Origin: Williamsoniiplasma luminosum
Lineage (GTDB): Bacteria > Bacillota_I > Bacilli_A > Mycoplasmatales > Mycoplasmataceae
Assembly: GCF_002803985.1 (NCBI RefSeq)
Contig: NZ_CP024963.1
Location: forward strand, 806,001 to 870,000
DNA: 64,000 nt
Direction of reading: 5' to 3'
Below are positions 1 to 9,720 of this stretch, in pieces. A program made the position numbers and the translations under genes. Positions within the stretch are counted from its first letter, which is position 1. Each line of letters starts with the position of its first letter. The notes below the pieces were generated by a model. It ran no database searches, was not told where the DNA came from, and saw only the letters and a list, made by a program, of their open reading frames with translations.

Positions 1-780
1 AGCCAGTTCTGTTTTAATTCCAGCAGCTGCTTCATCGACCAAATCAATCGCTTTATCTGGTAAAAAACGGTCAGAAATATAACGATTTGATAAATCAGCG
101 GCAGCGACAAGCGCATTGTCGTGAATTCTTACTCCATGATAGTTTTCAAAACGTTCTTTTAAACCACGTAAAATCGAAATTGTTTGTTCTAAAGTTGGTT
201 CCGCGACTAAAACTTTTTGAAAACGTCTTTCTAAAGCTGCATCCTTTTCAATGTATTGACGATATTCATTTAAAGTGGTGGCTCCAATTGCTTTTAATTC
301 ACCGCGAGCAAGTGAAGGTTTCAATAAATTAGAAACATCCATCCCTCCAGATTGACCAGTTTTACCAGCTCCAACAATTAAATGTAATTCATCAATGAAT
401 AAAATAATTTCTCCATTTGATTGTTTAATTTCATTCACAACTCCTTTAATACGACTTTCATAATCACCAAGATACATCGCCCCGGCCATTAAACTTCCCA
501 TATCAAGTTCTAAAATTCTTTTATTTCGTAAAACAGATGGCACATCACCTTTAACAATTCGTTGAGCCAATCCTTCAATAACCGCGGTTTTACCAACTCC
601 AGGTTCTCCAATTAAAACAGGATTATTTTTGGTTTTACGACTTAAAATTCGCACCACACGCATAATTTCTTCTTCACGCCCAATCACGGGATCAATTTTG
701 CCATCTTTGGCATCTTTTGTTAAATCTCTTGTGTATTTGGCTAACGCGTCAGTGACTTTACCTTTTTCTTGAATATCCAT
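1..780 (-). CDS. clpB: ClpB disaggregase, N-terminal part (runs off left edge)
   Basis: AAA+ chaperone that pulls proteins out of aggregates with DnaK. The first 260 codons are present. It opens [20 protein letters not shown] and goes straight into AAA-1, so the usual ~150-residue N-domain is missing, as in other short ClpB forms. Walker A GEPGVGKT is near residue 45 and Walker B LFIDELH near 115. These are followed by [12 protein letters not shown], the GATT sensor and the start of the coiled middle domain. The start follows GGAGG. The upstream region holds a sigma-A-like promoter and a CIRCE-like operator, so HrcA heat-shock control is likely. Confidence 0.95.
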   Translation of the reverse strand, partial: MDIQEKGKVTDALAKYTRDLTKDAKDGKIDPVIGREEEIMRVVRILSRKTKNNPVLIGEPGVGKTAVIEGLAQRIVKGDVPSVLRNKRILELDMGSLMAGAMYLGDYESRIKGVVNEIKQSNGEIILFIDELHLIVGAGKTGQSGGMDVSNLLKPSLARGELKAIGATTLNEYRQYIEKDAALERRFQKVLVAEPTLEQTISILRGLKERFENYHGVRIHDNALVAAADLSNRYISDRFLPDKAIDLVDEAAAGIKTELA

Positions 781-813
781 ATAAACCTCCACATTGAATT
801 TATAATTACAAAA

Positions 814-841
814 ATTATAGCATATGTTTTAGCAATGTGAA
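814..841 (-). promoter_or_regulatory. clpB promoter
   Basis: Reading the minus strand, TTCACA (836-841) and TATAAT (814-819) are 16 bp apart, with TGC before the -10 (extended -10). The ATG of clpB lies about 35 bp downstream. The -35 box lies inside the CIRCE-like element, so a bound repressor would block polymerase. Seen by eye, not mapped. Confidence 0.7.
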
Positions 842-855
842 TAGGTGAGTGCTAA
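829..855. promoter_or_regulatory. CIRCE-like HrcA operator
   Basis: TTAGCAATG, a 9-base spacer, then GAGTGCTAA. The right arm is the perfect CIRCE half-site and the left arm matches 7 of 9 positions. The spacer is the canonical 9 and the element overlaps the clpB -35 box. CIRCE is the binding site of HrcA, which represses chaperone genes in Firmicutes and mollicutes. hrcA itself is not in this window. Confidence 0.85.
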
Positions 856-890
856 AAAATAAATTTAATTATTACCGTTATAATTTAAAA

Positions 891-922
891 GAAAAAAACT
901 AAAATCCATTTTGGATTTTAGT
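891..922 (-). terminator. Intrinsic terminator of the large lipoprotein gene
   Basis: ACTAAAATCCA is repeated inverted around a short loop (898-922) and is followed on the minus strand by a T-run (complement of 891-897). It lies about 55 bp after the lipoprotein stop and separates that gene from clpB. Confidence 0.8.
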
Positions 923-976
923 AAAAATTAGATCAATACCAGTGACTTACTAATCAGCAACGGTTTTTTTGTCACA

Positions 977-3900
977 CTATCATTCTGGAAAATTAGGTAA
1001 ATTTTCTTCTGTTAAACCTGATTCAAATGAAAAGTTATAACAATCATAAACATTATCTACATTTCAGCTTTTTAAATCTTGATTAAATGCTTTTGCATAT
1101 CTAAACATACTAGTCATATTTTTCACATTTAGAGTATCTCACCCTGAAATATTTCTATTAAATATTGCTGCTGCTTCAAACATCCCCTCCATTGTTGTTA
1201 CTTTAGAAGTGTTTCAATTTGAAATATCACCATCAAATGCTGATGCATCTTTAAACATTTCTTTCATATCAGTTACTTTTGAAACGTTTCAAACATCACC
1301 AACAGTATTTATGTCTTTATTAAATGAATTTGTACCTTTAAACATACTAGACATATTTGTGACTTTTGAAGTGTTCCAGTTGGTAATATCAGCATTAAAT
1401 ACTCTTGCATTTTCGAACATTCCAGACATATTAGTTACATTTGAAGTGTTTCAATGATTGTCTACAGTGTTTATGTTTCTATTAAATTTGTTTGTGCCCT
1501 TAAACATACTAGACATATTTGTGACTTTTGAAGTGTTCCAGTTGGTAATATCAGCATTAAATGCTTTTGCATTTTCGAACATAGAACTCATATCAGTTAC
1601 ATTTGAAGTGTTTCAGTTGGTAATATCAGCATTAAATACTCTTGCATTTGAGAACATTCCAGACATATCAGTTACATTTGAAGTGTTTCAATGATCGTCT
1701 ACAGTGTTTATGTTTCTATTAAATTTGTTTGCACCTTTAAACATGCTAGACATATCAGTTACATTTGAAGTGTTTCAATTTGAAATATCAACATTAAATG
1801 ATTGTGCATTTTGAAACATAGATCCCATATTTTTTACTTCTAAAGTATCTCAATTTGAAATGTTACCATTAAATTTCTTTGCCCCATCAAACATCATGGT
1901 CATATCAGTTACATTTGAGGTGTCTCATATTTTATCTTTTCTTGTTAAATCTTGATTAAATGATTCTGCATCTTGAAACATTAGTTGCATTTCAGTTACA
2001 TTTGAGGTGTCTCATGTTGAAATGTTTCCATTAAATTGTTCAGCTCCTTGAAACATGTGCGACATTTTTTGAACTTTTGAGGTTTCTCAATTATTTAAAT
2101 CTTGATTAAATGCCTTTGCTCTAATAAACATCGTATTCATGTCTCAAACATTAGATACATTTCAATCATTTAGTTCTTGATTAAATGATTCTGCATCCAT
2201 AAATGCATTTTTCATAATTTCAACATTTGAAGTATCTCATTCCGAAACATTACTGTCATTAAATTGAATAGCCCCATCAAATATTTTGTATAAACTCTTT
2301 ATTTGGGGTGAAATATAATTGGGTACTTTTTCAATATTTTTTGGCATTTTATGTGCTTTCATTATATTTTTTTCATTGTCCATGCCAAAACCAATATGTA
2401 AAACTTCTTTAGTTTCTTGTGGGGCTGTATCGTTAGTTGATTTAATTTCTTGAGTTTTAGCATCGATATATATGGTTTGAGGATAAGATTGCATGTCTTT
2501 GATTTGATATATTTCTAATTCACCATTATATATATAGTCATTTTCAATAGAACCTTCGCCAATAAATTTCCATTTTGTAATCGGAACTTTTTCAGATTTT
2601 AATAATTTTTGTTCAATAACTTTAATTCCACTTTTTGGATATAATTCTGAGACTTTGTTTTCTAATGTTTTTGCATTTCAAAATTCTTCTTGAGATCTAA
2701 CAATTTTTTCTAAATCTTTTTTAATTTCTGAAATATTTTTTGTTGTATCAATTTTCTTTTCTCATTTATGAGTTAATTCAATGTTTTCATTTCATTTATA
2801 TTCGTTGTCTATTGAACCATTTCCAACAAATTTTCATTTATTTCGTTGGGGTTGGGGGGCAATGTCAAAAGAACGAGTTAAAGCATTAACTGGAGTAACT
2901 TCAATTTCTTTTATACCAAATTCTTTATCAATTGCACTTTGTAAGTCTTCTTGATTTCAAGCTTTATATTTATATTCTTCTTGATCTAAAATAGCTTGTA
3001 AACCTTCTTTAATCTCACCGATTGGTTTGGTATTATCAATTTTTTTGGTTCAATTATGCGTTAAAGTAATTGATCCGGTATATTCAAATTCATTATCAAT
3101 ATTTCCATCACCTGTAAATGTATATTGATCATAATGTTCTTCAGGATGATGAGCACGAGATGAACCACTTTTTTTAACAGCAATTGCACCTAAAGGATAT
3201 TTTTCATCAATTCTTTGTTGTAAATCACTTTCAATTCAAGCTTGATTTTTTAGTTCATCTAAAATCGCTTGTAAATCAATTTCGATTGTTGAAATATTAA
3301 CAGTATCATCAACTGTTTCTGTTCAATTATGAGTTAAAATAATTGAACCAGTATATTCAAATTCATTACCAATATTTCCATCACCTGTAAATGTATATTG
3401 ATCATAATGTTCTTCAGGATGATGAGCACGAGATGAACCACTTTTTTTAACAGCAATTGCACCTAAAGGATATTTTTCATCAATTCTTTGTTGTAAATCG
3501 TTTTCAGTTCAAGCTTGGGTTGTTTGTTCATCTAAAATCGCTTGTAAATCAATTTCGATTGTTGAAATATTAACAGTATCATCAACTGTTTCTGTTCAAT
3601 TATGAGTTAAAATAATTGATCCAGTATATTCAAATTCATTACCAATATTTCCATCACCTGTAAAGGTGTATTGATCGTGGCGTTCTTCCAAATGATTAGC
3701 ACGAGATGAACCACTTTTTTTAACAGTAATTCCCCCTCAAGGATATTTTTCATCAATTCTTTGTTGTAAATCGTTTTCAGTTCAAGCTTTGGTTGTTTGT
3801 TCATCTAAAATCGCTTGTAAATCAATTTCGATTGTTGAAATATTAACAGTCTCGTTAATGGTTTCTGTTCAAGTATGGGTTAAAATAATTGAACCAGTGT

Positions 3901-4195
3901 AATTATTACCACTACTTGTGAATTTGTATTGATCTTGATGAATTTGTGAACCAGAAGCACGGATGGATGAATCAATCAATTCAACACTAATTGAGGATTC
4001 TCCATATTGATCATTAATTTTGTCTTGGAGTTCTTCTAAATTTCACGCGGAATCTTGTTTTTGATTTAAAATTTGTTTAAGTTCATTTTCAATATTGGTA
4101 ATTGAATTTGTTGCTTTATTCCCACAAGCCACAACAGTTACACTTGTTGTGGCTAAAATTCCGATACTACCTAATAATGTTAATAGTTTTTTCAT
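977..4195 (-). CDS. Large modular surface lipoprotein with DUF285 (BspA-like) repeats
   Basis: Predicted 1072-residue lipoprotein. The signal peptide [20 protein letters not shown] ends in a lipobox VVAC, so Cys24 would be lipidated and the rest displayed outside. Residues ~30-520 are ~91-residue modules (conserved [35 protein letters not shown] and [11 protein letters not shown]). From ~640 to the end there are about 16 DUF285 units of the form WNTSxVTxMxxMFxxAxxFN. This is the leucine-rich-like repeat of BspA-type adhesins, encoded in mollicutes by palindromic amphipathic repeat (PARCEL) DNA. It ends PNFPEW. The repeats are expected to mediate host or surface binding. One continuous frame if TGA is Trp. 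Confidence 0.9.
1020..2260 (-). repeat. DUF285/PARCEL repeat array inside the lipoprotein gene
   Basis: About 16 units of roughly 75-85 bp, each encoding a W-T-S-x-V-T-x-M ... MF-x-x-A core. Neighbouring units are near-identical over tens of bases (for example around 1338-1420 and 1502-1585). The DNA is rich in short palindromes where TTTCAA meets TTGAAA. Unit number could change by recombination. Confidence 0.85.
3028..4119 (-). repeat. Four in-frame tandem 273-bp repeats
   Basis: Unit boundaries at 3028, 3301, 3574 and 3847 give a constant 273-bp (91-codon) period. The units at 3028, 3301 and 3574 are nearly identical over most of their length. The unit nearest the 5' end of the gene (3847-4119) is diverged, and older, more degenerate units continue below 3028. 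Each codes for one module of the lipoprotein. Confidence 0.85.
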
Positions 4196-4347
4196 TTTCA
4201 AAGTTCTTTCTGAGTAAATGTCATTTATGTTAATATATAAGCACTTAAATGTTTATATTTTTAAATTAAATACCTTAATAATTGCTGTTTTATGTGAGTA
4301 TTTTGTTTTTTTATATACCTACTCAATTTAATCTTATAAGAAAATAA

Positions 4348-4384
4348 CTAAAAAGTACTTTCCTGTTTAGAAAGTACTTTTTAG
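4348..4384. terminator. Terminator hairpin after guaB
   Basis: A perfect 15-bp stem (CTAAAAAGTACTTTC paired with its complement) around a 7-base loop, about 80 bp beyond the guaB stop. On the minus strand it is followed by TTATTTTC. The remaining stretch 4196-4347 is the AT-rich leader of the lipoprotein gene. Confidence 0.75.
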
Positions 4385-4462
4385 AATTTTAGGTTAACAT
4401 TGAGAAAATGATAAACTAATAGTTTGATTATTATGCTTAGATTGCCAAGCAATTTAAAGTCA

Positions 4463-5584
4463 CTATTTGTAATTTGGTGGGGCTTTAATCATCTCCACAC
4501 CATGAGGGTGTGATTCACTTAAACCAGCATGTGTGATTTGCACAAATTCCACTTTGTGTTTAATTTCAGCAATGGTTTGACAACCAGTATACCCCATTCC
4601 AGAACAAAGACCACCCATTAATTGATAAACAATATTGCTAACTTCACCTTTATATTCAACCAACGATTCAATTCCTTCGGGAACTAATTTTTTTTGGTCT
4701 TTTTGAAAATAACGATCATGACTCCCACGCTCCATGGCAACCATTGACCCCATGCCAACATAAGATTTAAAATGTTTGTCATTGATTGTAATGATGTTTC
4801 CGGGAGCTTCTTTAGTTCCAGCAAACAATGAACCAATCATAATCACATCAGCCCCAAATCCCAATGCTTTAATTAAATCTCCAGAATATTTAATTCCCCC
4901 ATCACTAATTAAAGGCAGATCATGTTGTTGACAATATGCGGCCACATTGGCCAGAGCTGTAATTTGAGGAACTCCAATTCCAGCCACAATTCTGGTTGTA
5001 CAAATACTTCCTGGACCAATCCCGACTTTAACAGCATTAACCCCAGCTTCATGTAAATCTTTGGCTGCTTGTTCGGTTGCAATATTGCCAGCAATGATTT
5101 GTAAATTTGGATATAAATTACGAGCTTTTTTGACTAAATTCAGCACATGTAAAGAATGACCATGTGCTGAATCAATGACCACAAAATCAATTCCAGCCTC
5201 CACTAGTTGTTCTAAACGTTTAACAGCGTCCGCACTTGTTGAAATTGCAGCACCAACAATTAATTGCTTGTTTTGATCTAAATTGGCATTCACATAATGG
5301 TCAAAGTTAGTTTGAAAAGCTTTCACTTTTCTAATTTCATCAGCTTGTTGTTCAATGGTTAAATTTTTATGAATCACCCCAACCCCACCAAGCAGCGCTA
5401 AATGAATACTCATCTCTGATTCAGTCACAGTGTCCATGGCAGCTGACATTAAAGGAATGTTTAAACTAATTTTTTTAGTTAAACGGGTTTTTAAAACTAC
5501 ATCTTTTGGTAACACTTCACTGTATGCTGGAACTGCTAAAATATCATCAAAAGTTAAAGCTTGTTGGATTAATTTTTTTGTCAT
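4463..5584 (-). CDS. guaB: IMP dehydrogenase lacking the CBS module
   Basis: Oxidises IMP to XMP with NAD+, the committed step to GMP. The protein has 373 residues against ~488 for usual IMPDH. The barrel starts [18 protein letters not shown]. The catalytic loop [15 protein letters not shown] with its nucleophilic Cys is present, as are the [10 protein letters not shown] and GSLFAGT phosphate sites and the flap near [11 protein letters not shown]. The ~120-residue Bateman/CBS insert normally found after EEQ..IRKVK is replaced by about 15 residues, so nucleotide control through CBS should be absent. It lies 9 bp after guaA with its own GGAG site, under the same riboswitch. Confidence 0.93.
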   Translation of the reverse strand: MTKKLIQQALTFDDILAVPAYSEVLPKDVVLKTRLTKKISLNIPLMSAAMDTVTESEMSIHLALLGGVGVIHKNLTIEQQADEIRKVKAFQTNFDHYVNANLDQNKQLIVGAAISTSADAVKRLEQLVEAGIDFVVIDSAHGHSLHVLNLVKKARNLYPNLQIIAGNIATEQAAKDLHEAGVNAVKVGIGPGSICTTRIVAGIGVPQITALANVAAYCQQHDLPLISDGGIKYSGDLIKALGFGADVIMIGSLFAGTKEAPGNIITINDKHFKSYVGMGSMVAMERGSHDRYFQKDQKKLVPEGIESLVEYKGEVSNIVYQLMGGLCSGMGYTGCQTIAEIKHKVEFVQITHAGLSESHPHGVEMIKAPPNYK

Positions 5585-5593
5585 CTTATCTCC

Positions 5594-7135
5594 TTATTCT
5601 CATTCAATCGTTCCTGGTGGTTTTGACGTCACGTCATAAACCACACGATTTACCCCTTCAACTTCATTAATAATGCGTCCAACAACATGATCAATAAATT
5701 TTCAAGGTAGATGTGAAGCTTGAGCAGTCATAAAATCAATTGAATCAACACTTCTCAAAGCCACTAGATTTTCATATGTGCGATTATCTCCCATCACTCC
5801 GACTGTTTTAACAGGTAGTAAGGTGGCAAATGCTTGAGAAACTTTATTGTATAATTTCTTTTTTCTTAATTCTTCAATAAATATTGCATCAACTTCACGA
5901 AGTAAATCACATTTTGCTTTTGTCACTTCCCCAATGATTCTAATTCCTAAACCAGGACCTGGGAATGGATGACGATTAATTAGTTGATCAGCAATGCCTA
6001 AACTTTGACCAATTTGACGAACTTCATCTTTAAATAAATCTTTAATTGGTTCTAACAAAGTTAATTTTAAATCTTTAGGCAATCCTCCAACATTGTGGTG
6101 TGATTTAATTGTTTTTGAACTATGTCCTTTTTTTGAGGATTCAATAATATCGGGATAAATGGTTCCTTGGGCTAAAAAAGTAATTTCTTGGTTATGTTCT
6201 TCAATGTAATTGGTAAAAACATCAATAAATAACTTACCAATAACTTTCCGTTTTTGTTCAGGATCAACAACACCTTTTAAATGTTGATAAAACATTTCAC
6301 TAGCATCAATTTTGACAATCTTCATTTGAAAATGCTTTTCATAAAATTCAATCACTTCGTTTGCTTCGTTTTTACGAAGCAAACCATGATCAACAAAAAC
6401 ACAAGTTAGTTGTTCTTGAATGGCTTTTTGAATTAACACAGCACTCACCGAAGAATCAACTCCCCCAGATAATCCTAAAACAACTTTTTGGTCTTTAACT
6501 GTTGCTTTGATGTTAGCGATTGTTTGTTCGATAAAATCTTCAAGATATCAATCTTGATTGACTTGGCAAATATTAAAAATAAAATTCTTTAAAAGCACTG
6601 TTCCGTATTCTGATTGGGTCACTTCAGGGTGAAATTGAATGCCATAGAATTCTTTGGTTTCATGCTTAATCAAGGCAATTGAATTTTTTGAAGTTCCAAT
6701 AATTTCAAAATCTTTTGGCATTTTATCAATATGATCAGCATGACTCATTCACACAATTGAGTCTTTGGGAATATCTTTGGTTAAAGCGTTGTGAATCGAA
6801 ATTGAAATTGTAGCACGCCCAAATTCTTGTTTTTGTGCTTGTTGCACAACCCCATCAAAGTCATGGGCTAAAAGTTGCATTCCATAGCAAATTCCTAAAA
6901 TTGGTAAATCTAAATTATAAATTTGCTGATCAATTTGATAAGCATCTGTTTGATAAGTACTAGCCGGACCACCTGAAAAAATTATTCCCTTTAAATTTTG
7001 ATATGCTTTTAATTCTGCAGCTGTAATTTCATAATCAATAACTTCAACATAAACATGTAATTCACGAATTCGACGAGCAAGGAGTTGGGTGTATTGACTT
7101 CCAAAATCTAAAATAATAATTTGTGTATTTTTCAT
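5594..7135 (-). CDS. guaA: GMP synthase (glutamine-hydrolysing)
   Basis: Converts XMP to GMP with glutamine and ATP. The protein has 513 residues, the family's usual length. The class-I amidotransferase domain comes first: nucleophile in GICYGMQLL near residue 82, and the His/Glu pair in [11 protein letters not shown] near 175. The ATP pyrophosphatase domain follows, with PP-loop [10 protein letters not shown] near 230. The C-terminal dimerisation part ends KPPGTIEWE. Several Trp codons are TGA. First gene of the guaA-guaB operon, downstream of a purine riboswitch and terminator. Confidence 0.96.
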
Positions 7136-7153
7136 TTTTTCCTTTCTGAAATC

Positions 7154-7190
7154 AAAAAAAGTAAGCTTTTGTGTGACAAAAACTTACTTT
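7154..7190 (-). terminator. Riboswitch expression-platform terminator
   Basis: On the minus strand, AAAGTAAG...ACAAAAGCTTACTT folds into a long stem and is followed directly by a run of T. It sits between the purine aptamer (7197-7260) and the guaA ribosome-binding site, as expected for ligand-induced transcription termination. Confidence 0.85.
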
Positions 7191-7196
7191 AAGATG

Positions 7197-7260
7197 AACT
7201 TATAGTCCTTAATTGGTTAAGGGTAGAGACGCCAGACCATTGTTCTAGCATATATAAGTT
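7197..7260 (-). promoter_or_regulatory. Purine (guanine-type) riboswitch aptamer
   Basis: P1 is AACTTAT paired with ATAAGTT. P2 is GCTAGA/TCTGGC with a 7-base loop ending in GG. J2/3 is GTCTCTACC, close to the canonical GTTTCTACC. P3 is CCTTAA/TTAAGG. The 3' junction is GACTAT, where the specificity base is C, so guanine rather than adenine is predicted. P3 has only a 4-base loop (CCAA), unlike the 7-base L3 of the standard class. It precedes guaA-guaB, the right target for guanine feedback. Confidence 0.88.
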
Positions 7261-7291
7261 TTTGACTTTTGATATTCAATTGTATATAGAA

Positions 7292-7319
7292 ATATTACAC
7301 AATATAAAGCAAAATACAA
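7292..7319 (-). promoter_or_regulatory. Candidate guaAB promoter
   Basis: On the minus strand TTGTAT (7314-7319) and TAATAT (7292-7297) are 16 bp apart. They lie about 30 bp before the aptamer, so transcription would start near its 5' end. Confidence 0.5.
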
Positions 7320-7383
7320 TAAAATATCATTTAACTACAAGAAAAAATGCTGTTTCACTTTTGAGTCATTGCATTGAATTATT

Positions 7384-8349
7384 CTAAAGTTCTAATTCAA
7401 TATTTTTATTTTGATGATATTCATATATTTGTTTTAATAAATTTTGAGTTGAAAAAAATTGTTTTTTAACTTCCTTAGAAATTAAACCTTTTTCACTTAG
7501 ATTATTAGATTCTTCGAAAATTAATTCATAGAAAAATTCTTTAAAATCAGTTGGCATTTCTTCGAATAAAGTTCAATCTTTTTGTTTTTCTTTATCGCTT
7601 AATGTTGTGCTCAAAATATTTAAGTATTTTTCGTGATTTCTTTTATTTTTTATATTAATTGGAAATATGTTTTGTTCAAAAAACATAGAATCCAAAACTA
7701 ATCTACCAGTTCTTCCATTCCCTTCTGCAAATGGATGAATAAATTCGAAATTTAGATGAAATAATAATGCAGCATCAACTTTCTTGATTTCTGTGGATAA
7801 TGGATCTAATAAAACTTTGTTATATCTTTCCAAATTTTTATTCATGTTAGATTCTATAAAATTAGGATTCATAAAAACTAACCTTTCTCCATTTGCTTTC
7901 ATTTTTTCCAAACCAGTCGTTCTATATTCTCCAATTAAATTCGGATATATTTGTTCTTGAGTTTTTTTATCTCAAATTGGCATCAAAGCATTAACGAACG
8001 TTCTACTAAAAATATTCATATTAAAATTTTCTAATAATATCTCACTAATTTGTTTGATATATCTATTGTCAATTTTTGTTTTATTATAAAAAAAATTTTG
8101 TTCAACAAAATCTACGGCATTTTTAAAATTAAAGATTTCTAATTCAGTAAAAATCTCTTTAATTCTTTTACCATTCAACGTTTCTAAGAAAGCGTTATTT
8201 AAATTTTTATTAGCTACTGAATAATATTCCTGCACTTCTTGATTTTGATAAAAATATGAAAGATATTGTTCTTTAGTCAATTCTTCATTTTCAATAGAAT
8301 TTGAATTAAAACCAATATCTTCTTTTCAATATTTTAGATAATCTTTCAT
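7384..8349 (-). CDS. Fic-domain protein (predicted AMPylator)
   Basis: A 321-residue protein with the Fic core HPFAEGNGRTGR near residue 210. The His, the acidic residue and the GNGR phosphate-binding loop are all present. Fic enzymes usually transfer AMP from ATP to a hydroxyl on a target protein. The N-terminal ~130 residues are helical. An inhibitory (S/T)xxxE(G/N) helix was not clearly seen. The first 30 codons use TGA for Trp, so the start at 8349 is the natural one. No antitoxin-like partner is adjacent: the gene stands alone between a palindrome and the guaAB leader. It could be a cell-targeted regulator, a toxin or an effector. Confidence 0.85.
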
Positions 8350-8392
8350 AAATAAACGCCAACTTTCTATACATATATTATAACAAAAAACG

Positions 8393-8472
8393 AGTGGTTC
8401 CTTTTTCGGGACACATAATCAAAATCACAACAAAGTGGTTGTAAAATTATATGTAAAGAAAAAGGAACCACT
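8393..8472. repeat. 80-bp element with perfect 15-bp inverted ends
   Basis: AGTGGTTCCTTTTTC at 8393-8407 and its exact complement at 8458-8472 bound an 80-bp segment. Its interior is also partly self-complementary (ACATAAT near 8412, ATTATATGT near 8447; ACAAC/GTTGT at the centre). It begins 5 bp after the stop of the upstream membrane-protein gene and is followed on the minus strand by CGTTTTTTG, so it could act as a terminator. The size and the TTTTTCGGGACAC end also recall a miniature or decayed insertion sequence. Confidence 0.7.
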
Positions 8473-8477
8473 ACAAT

Positions 8478-9422
8478 TTAAATGAACGGAATTATTGGTT
8501 TATTTTTATTTTTTCTGACAATCATTCAAGGAATGATCACAATGAATAAAACCAATGTTAAGAAGACAAAGAAGATTACCATGCAAATGCGGTTAGTTCT
8601 TTTACGAATATCTTTAACTTGATCAAAAGGTACAATTTCATAACCATAATATGCACTAATATTACCTTTGCGAGCTCTTGTAAAAAATAACGAAATAATG
8701 TGAATAAAAAGTGTTGAAGCTAAAATTGAAATCATAATAATAATTTCAGTGTTCATTGAAGGATTATCTTTTGTCGCTGTTTTAATAATAAAGAAAATTC
8801 CGATAATAATTCCACCTCATAAATAAATACTAAATGAAATTCAATTCATATAAATTGGACGAGCAACTAAAGCCTTATAATTTCTCACCAAAAAGTAAGG
8901 AATTTTTTCAACCCCCATTAGCAAATCGGTTTTATAACTTTTTAACCCAATTCTTAAATGGTTAAAATCAATTAAACCAATTAAAAAGAAAAGTAATGAA
9001 AAGATCATTAAAATAATCATCACAGCTGGATGAGGGATAAACTTTAACGGGATTTTAAGTTGTGAATCATTCACGATTGGGGCTAAATAATGCACTAAAA
9101 CAAAAAATGCCGAAATAAATAAAAGCACAAAACCAATAAAAATAATGCCGGTTAAAGAAAGTTTTTGCAAACGAATTTCTTTAGCAATTTGATTCGGGAT
9201 TTCAGCATTTTCTAATTGTTTTTTTGTAAAATTAGGTCTTGTTTGATTATGAATTGGTTGGTTAAATCCTAAATTTTCAGCCAAATTTTGATTGCTCAAA
9301 TTTTGGTTGGAAAATTGACTTTGTTGATATGGATTTTTGATGTTGGCATCATTCACATAAACAGGTGTTTTGTCAGGTTGAACCGGATTTAAGTTGTTAT
9401 TCTTTTTATTAGAGAAGTCCAT
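8478..9422 (-). CDS. Multi-spanning membrane protein, unknown function
   Basis: A 314-residue protein, read through several TGA codons. Residues 1-90 are a hydrophilic, Asn/Gln-rich tail (NNNLNPVQPDK, then repeated NQNLSNQNL). After that come about four hydrophobic helices (near 95-115, 130-150, 190-215 and 275-300) and a short basic end. I do not recognise the family. A good RBS (AGAAAGGC) precedes the ATG. The start overlaps the previous small gene by 34 bp, so the two are probably translated together. Confidence 0.8.
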
Positions 9423-9664
9423 TTTTTGCCTTTCTTTCTATCTTTCAGAATTGATTGAATTTCGTTGTCCACGTTTTGTTTCCCTAGTTCAATTTTTTTA
9501 ATATTTTCTAATTCTTCATTGTTGGTTGTTTCTTGTTTGATCTTACGAAAAACTAAATTCAAGATGTAAATCAGCAAGGTTAAACCGGCCATGATACTAA
9601 AAACATATACCAAAATTGATAATGGAACATTGAGTCCGAAGACTTCTAATGACGATAAAAACAT
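9389..9664 (-). CDS. Small single-span membrane protein, unknown
   Basis: 91 residues. One membrane helix (about 12-40, PLSILVYVFSIMAGLTLLIY) is followed by a basic and acidic cytoplasmic tail. The RBS GAGAGG precedes the start. It overlaps the next membrane-protein gene by 34 bp, which suggests a joint role. No known domain recognised. Confidence 0.7.
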   Translation of the reverse strand: MFLSSLEVFGLNVPLSILVYVFSIMAGLTLLIYILNLVFRKIKQETTNNEELENIKKIELGKQNVDNEIQSILKDRKKGKKWTSLIKRITT

Positions 9665-9720
9665 GCTAACCTCTCAACTAATAATTTATCTTATTTTAAC
9701 AAAAAGAACATTTGATAGTT

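Noticed and set aside
3607-3804. Separate 65-residue minus-strand frame in the lipoprotein
   Set aside because: A different frame of the tandem repeat. The lipoprotein frame is continuous through it.
3028-4119. CRISPR array
   Set aside because: The 273-bp units are in-frame coding modules without short repeat/spacer alternation, and no cas genes are present.
8393-8472. Named insertion-sequence call
   Set aside because: No transposase frame and no verified target duplication, so it is only listed as an inverted-repeat element.
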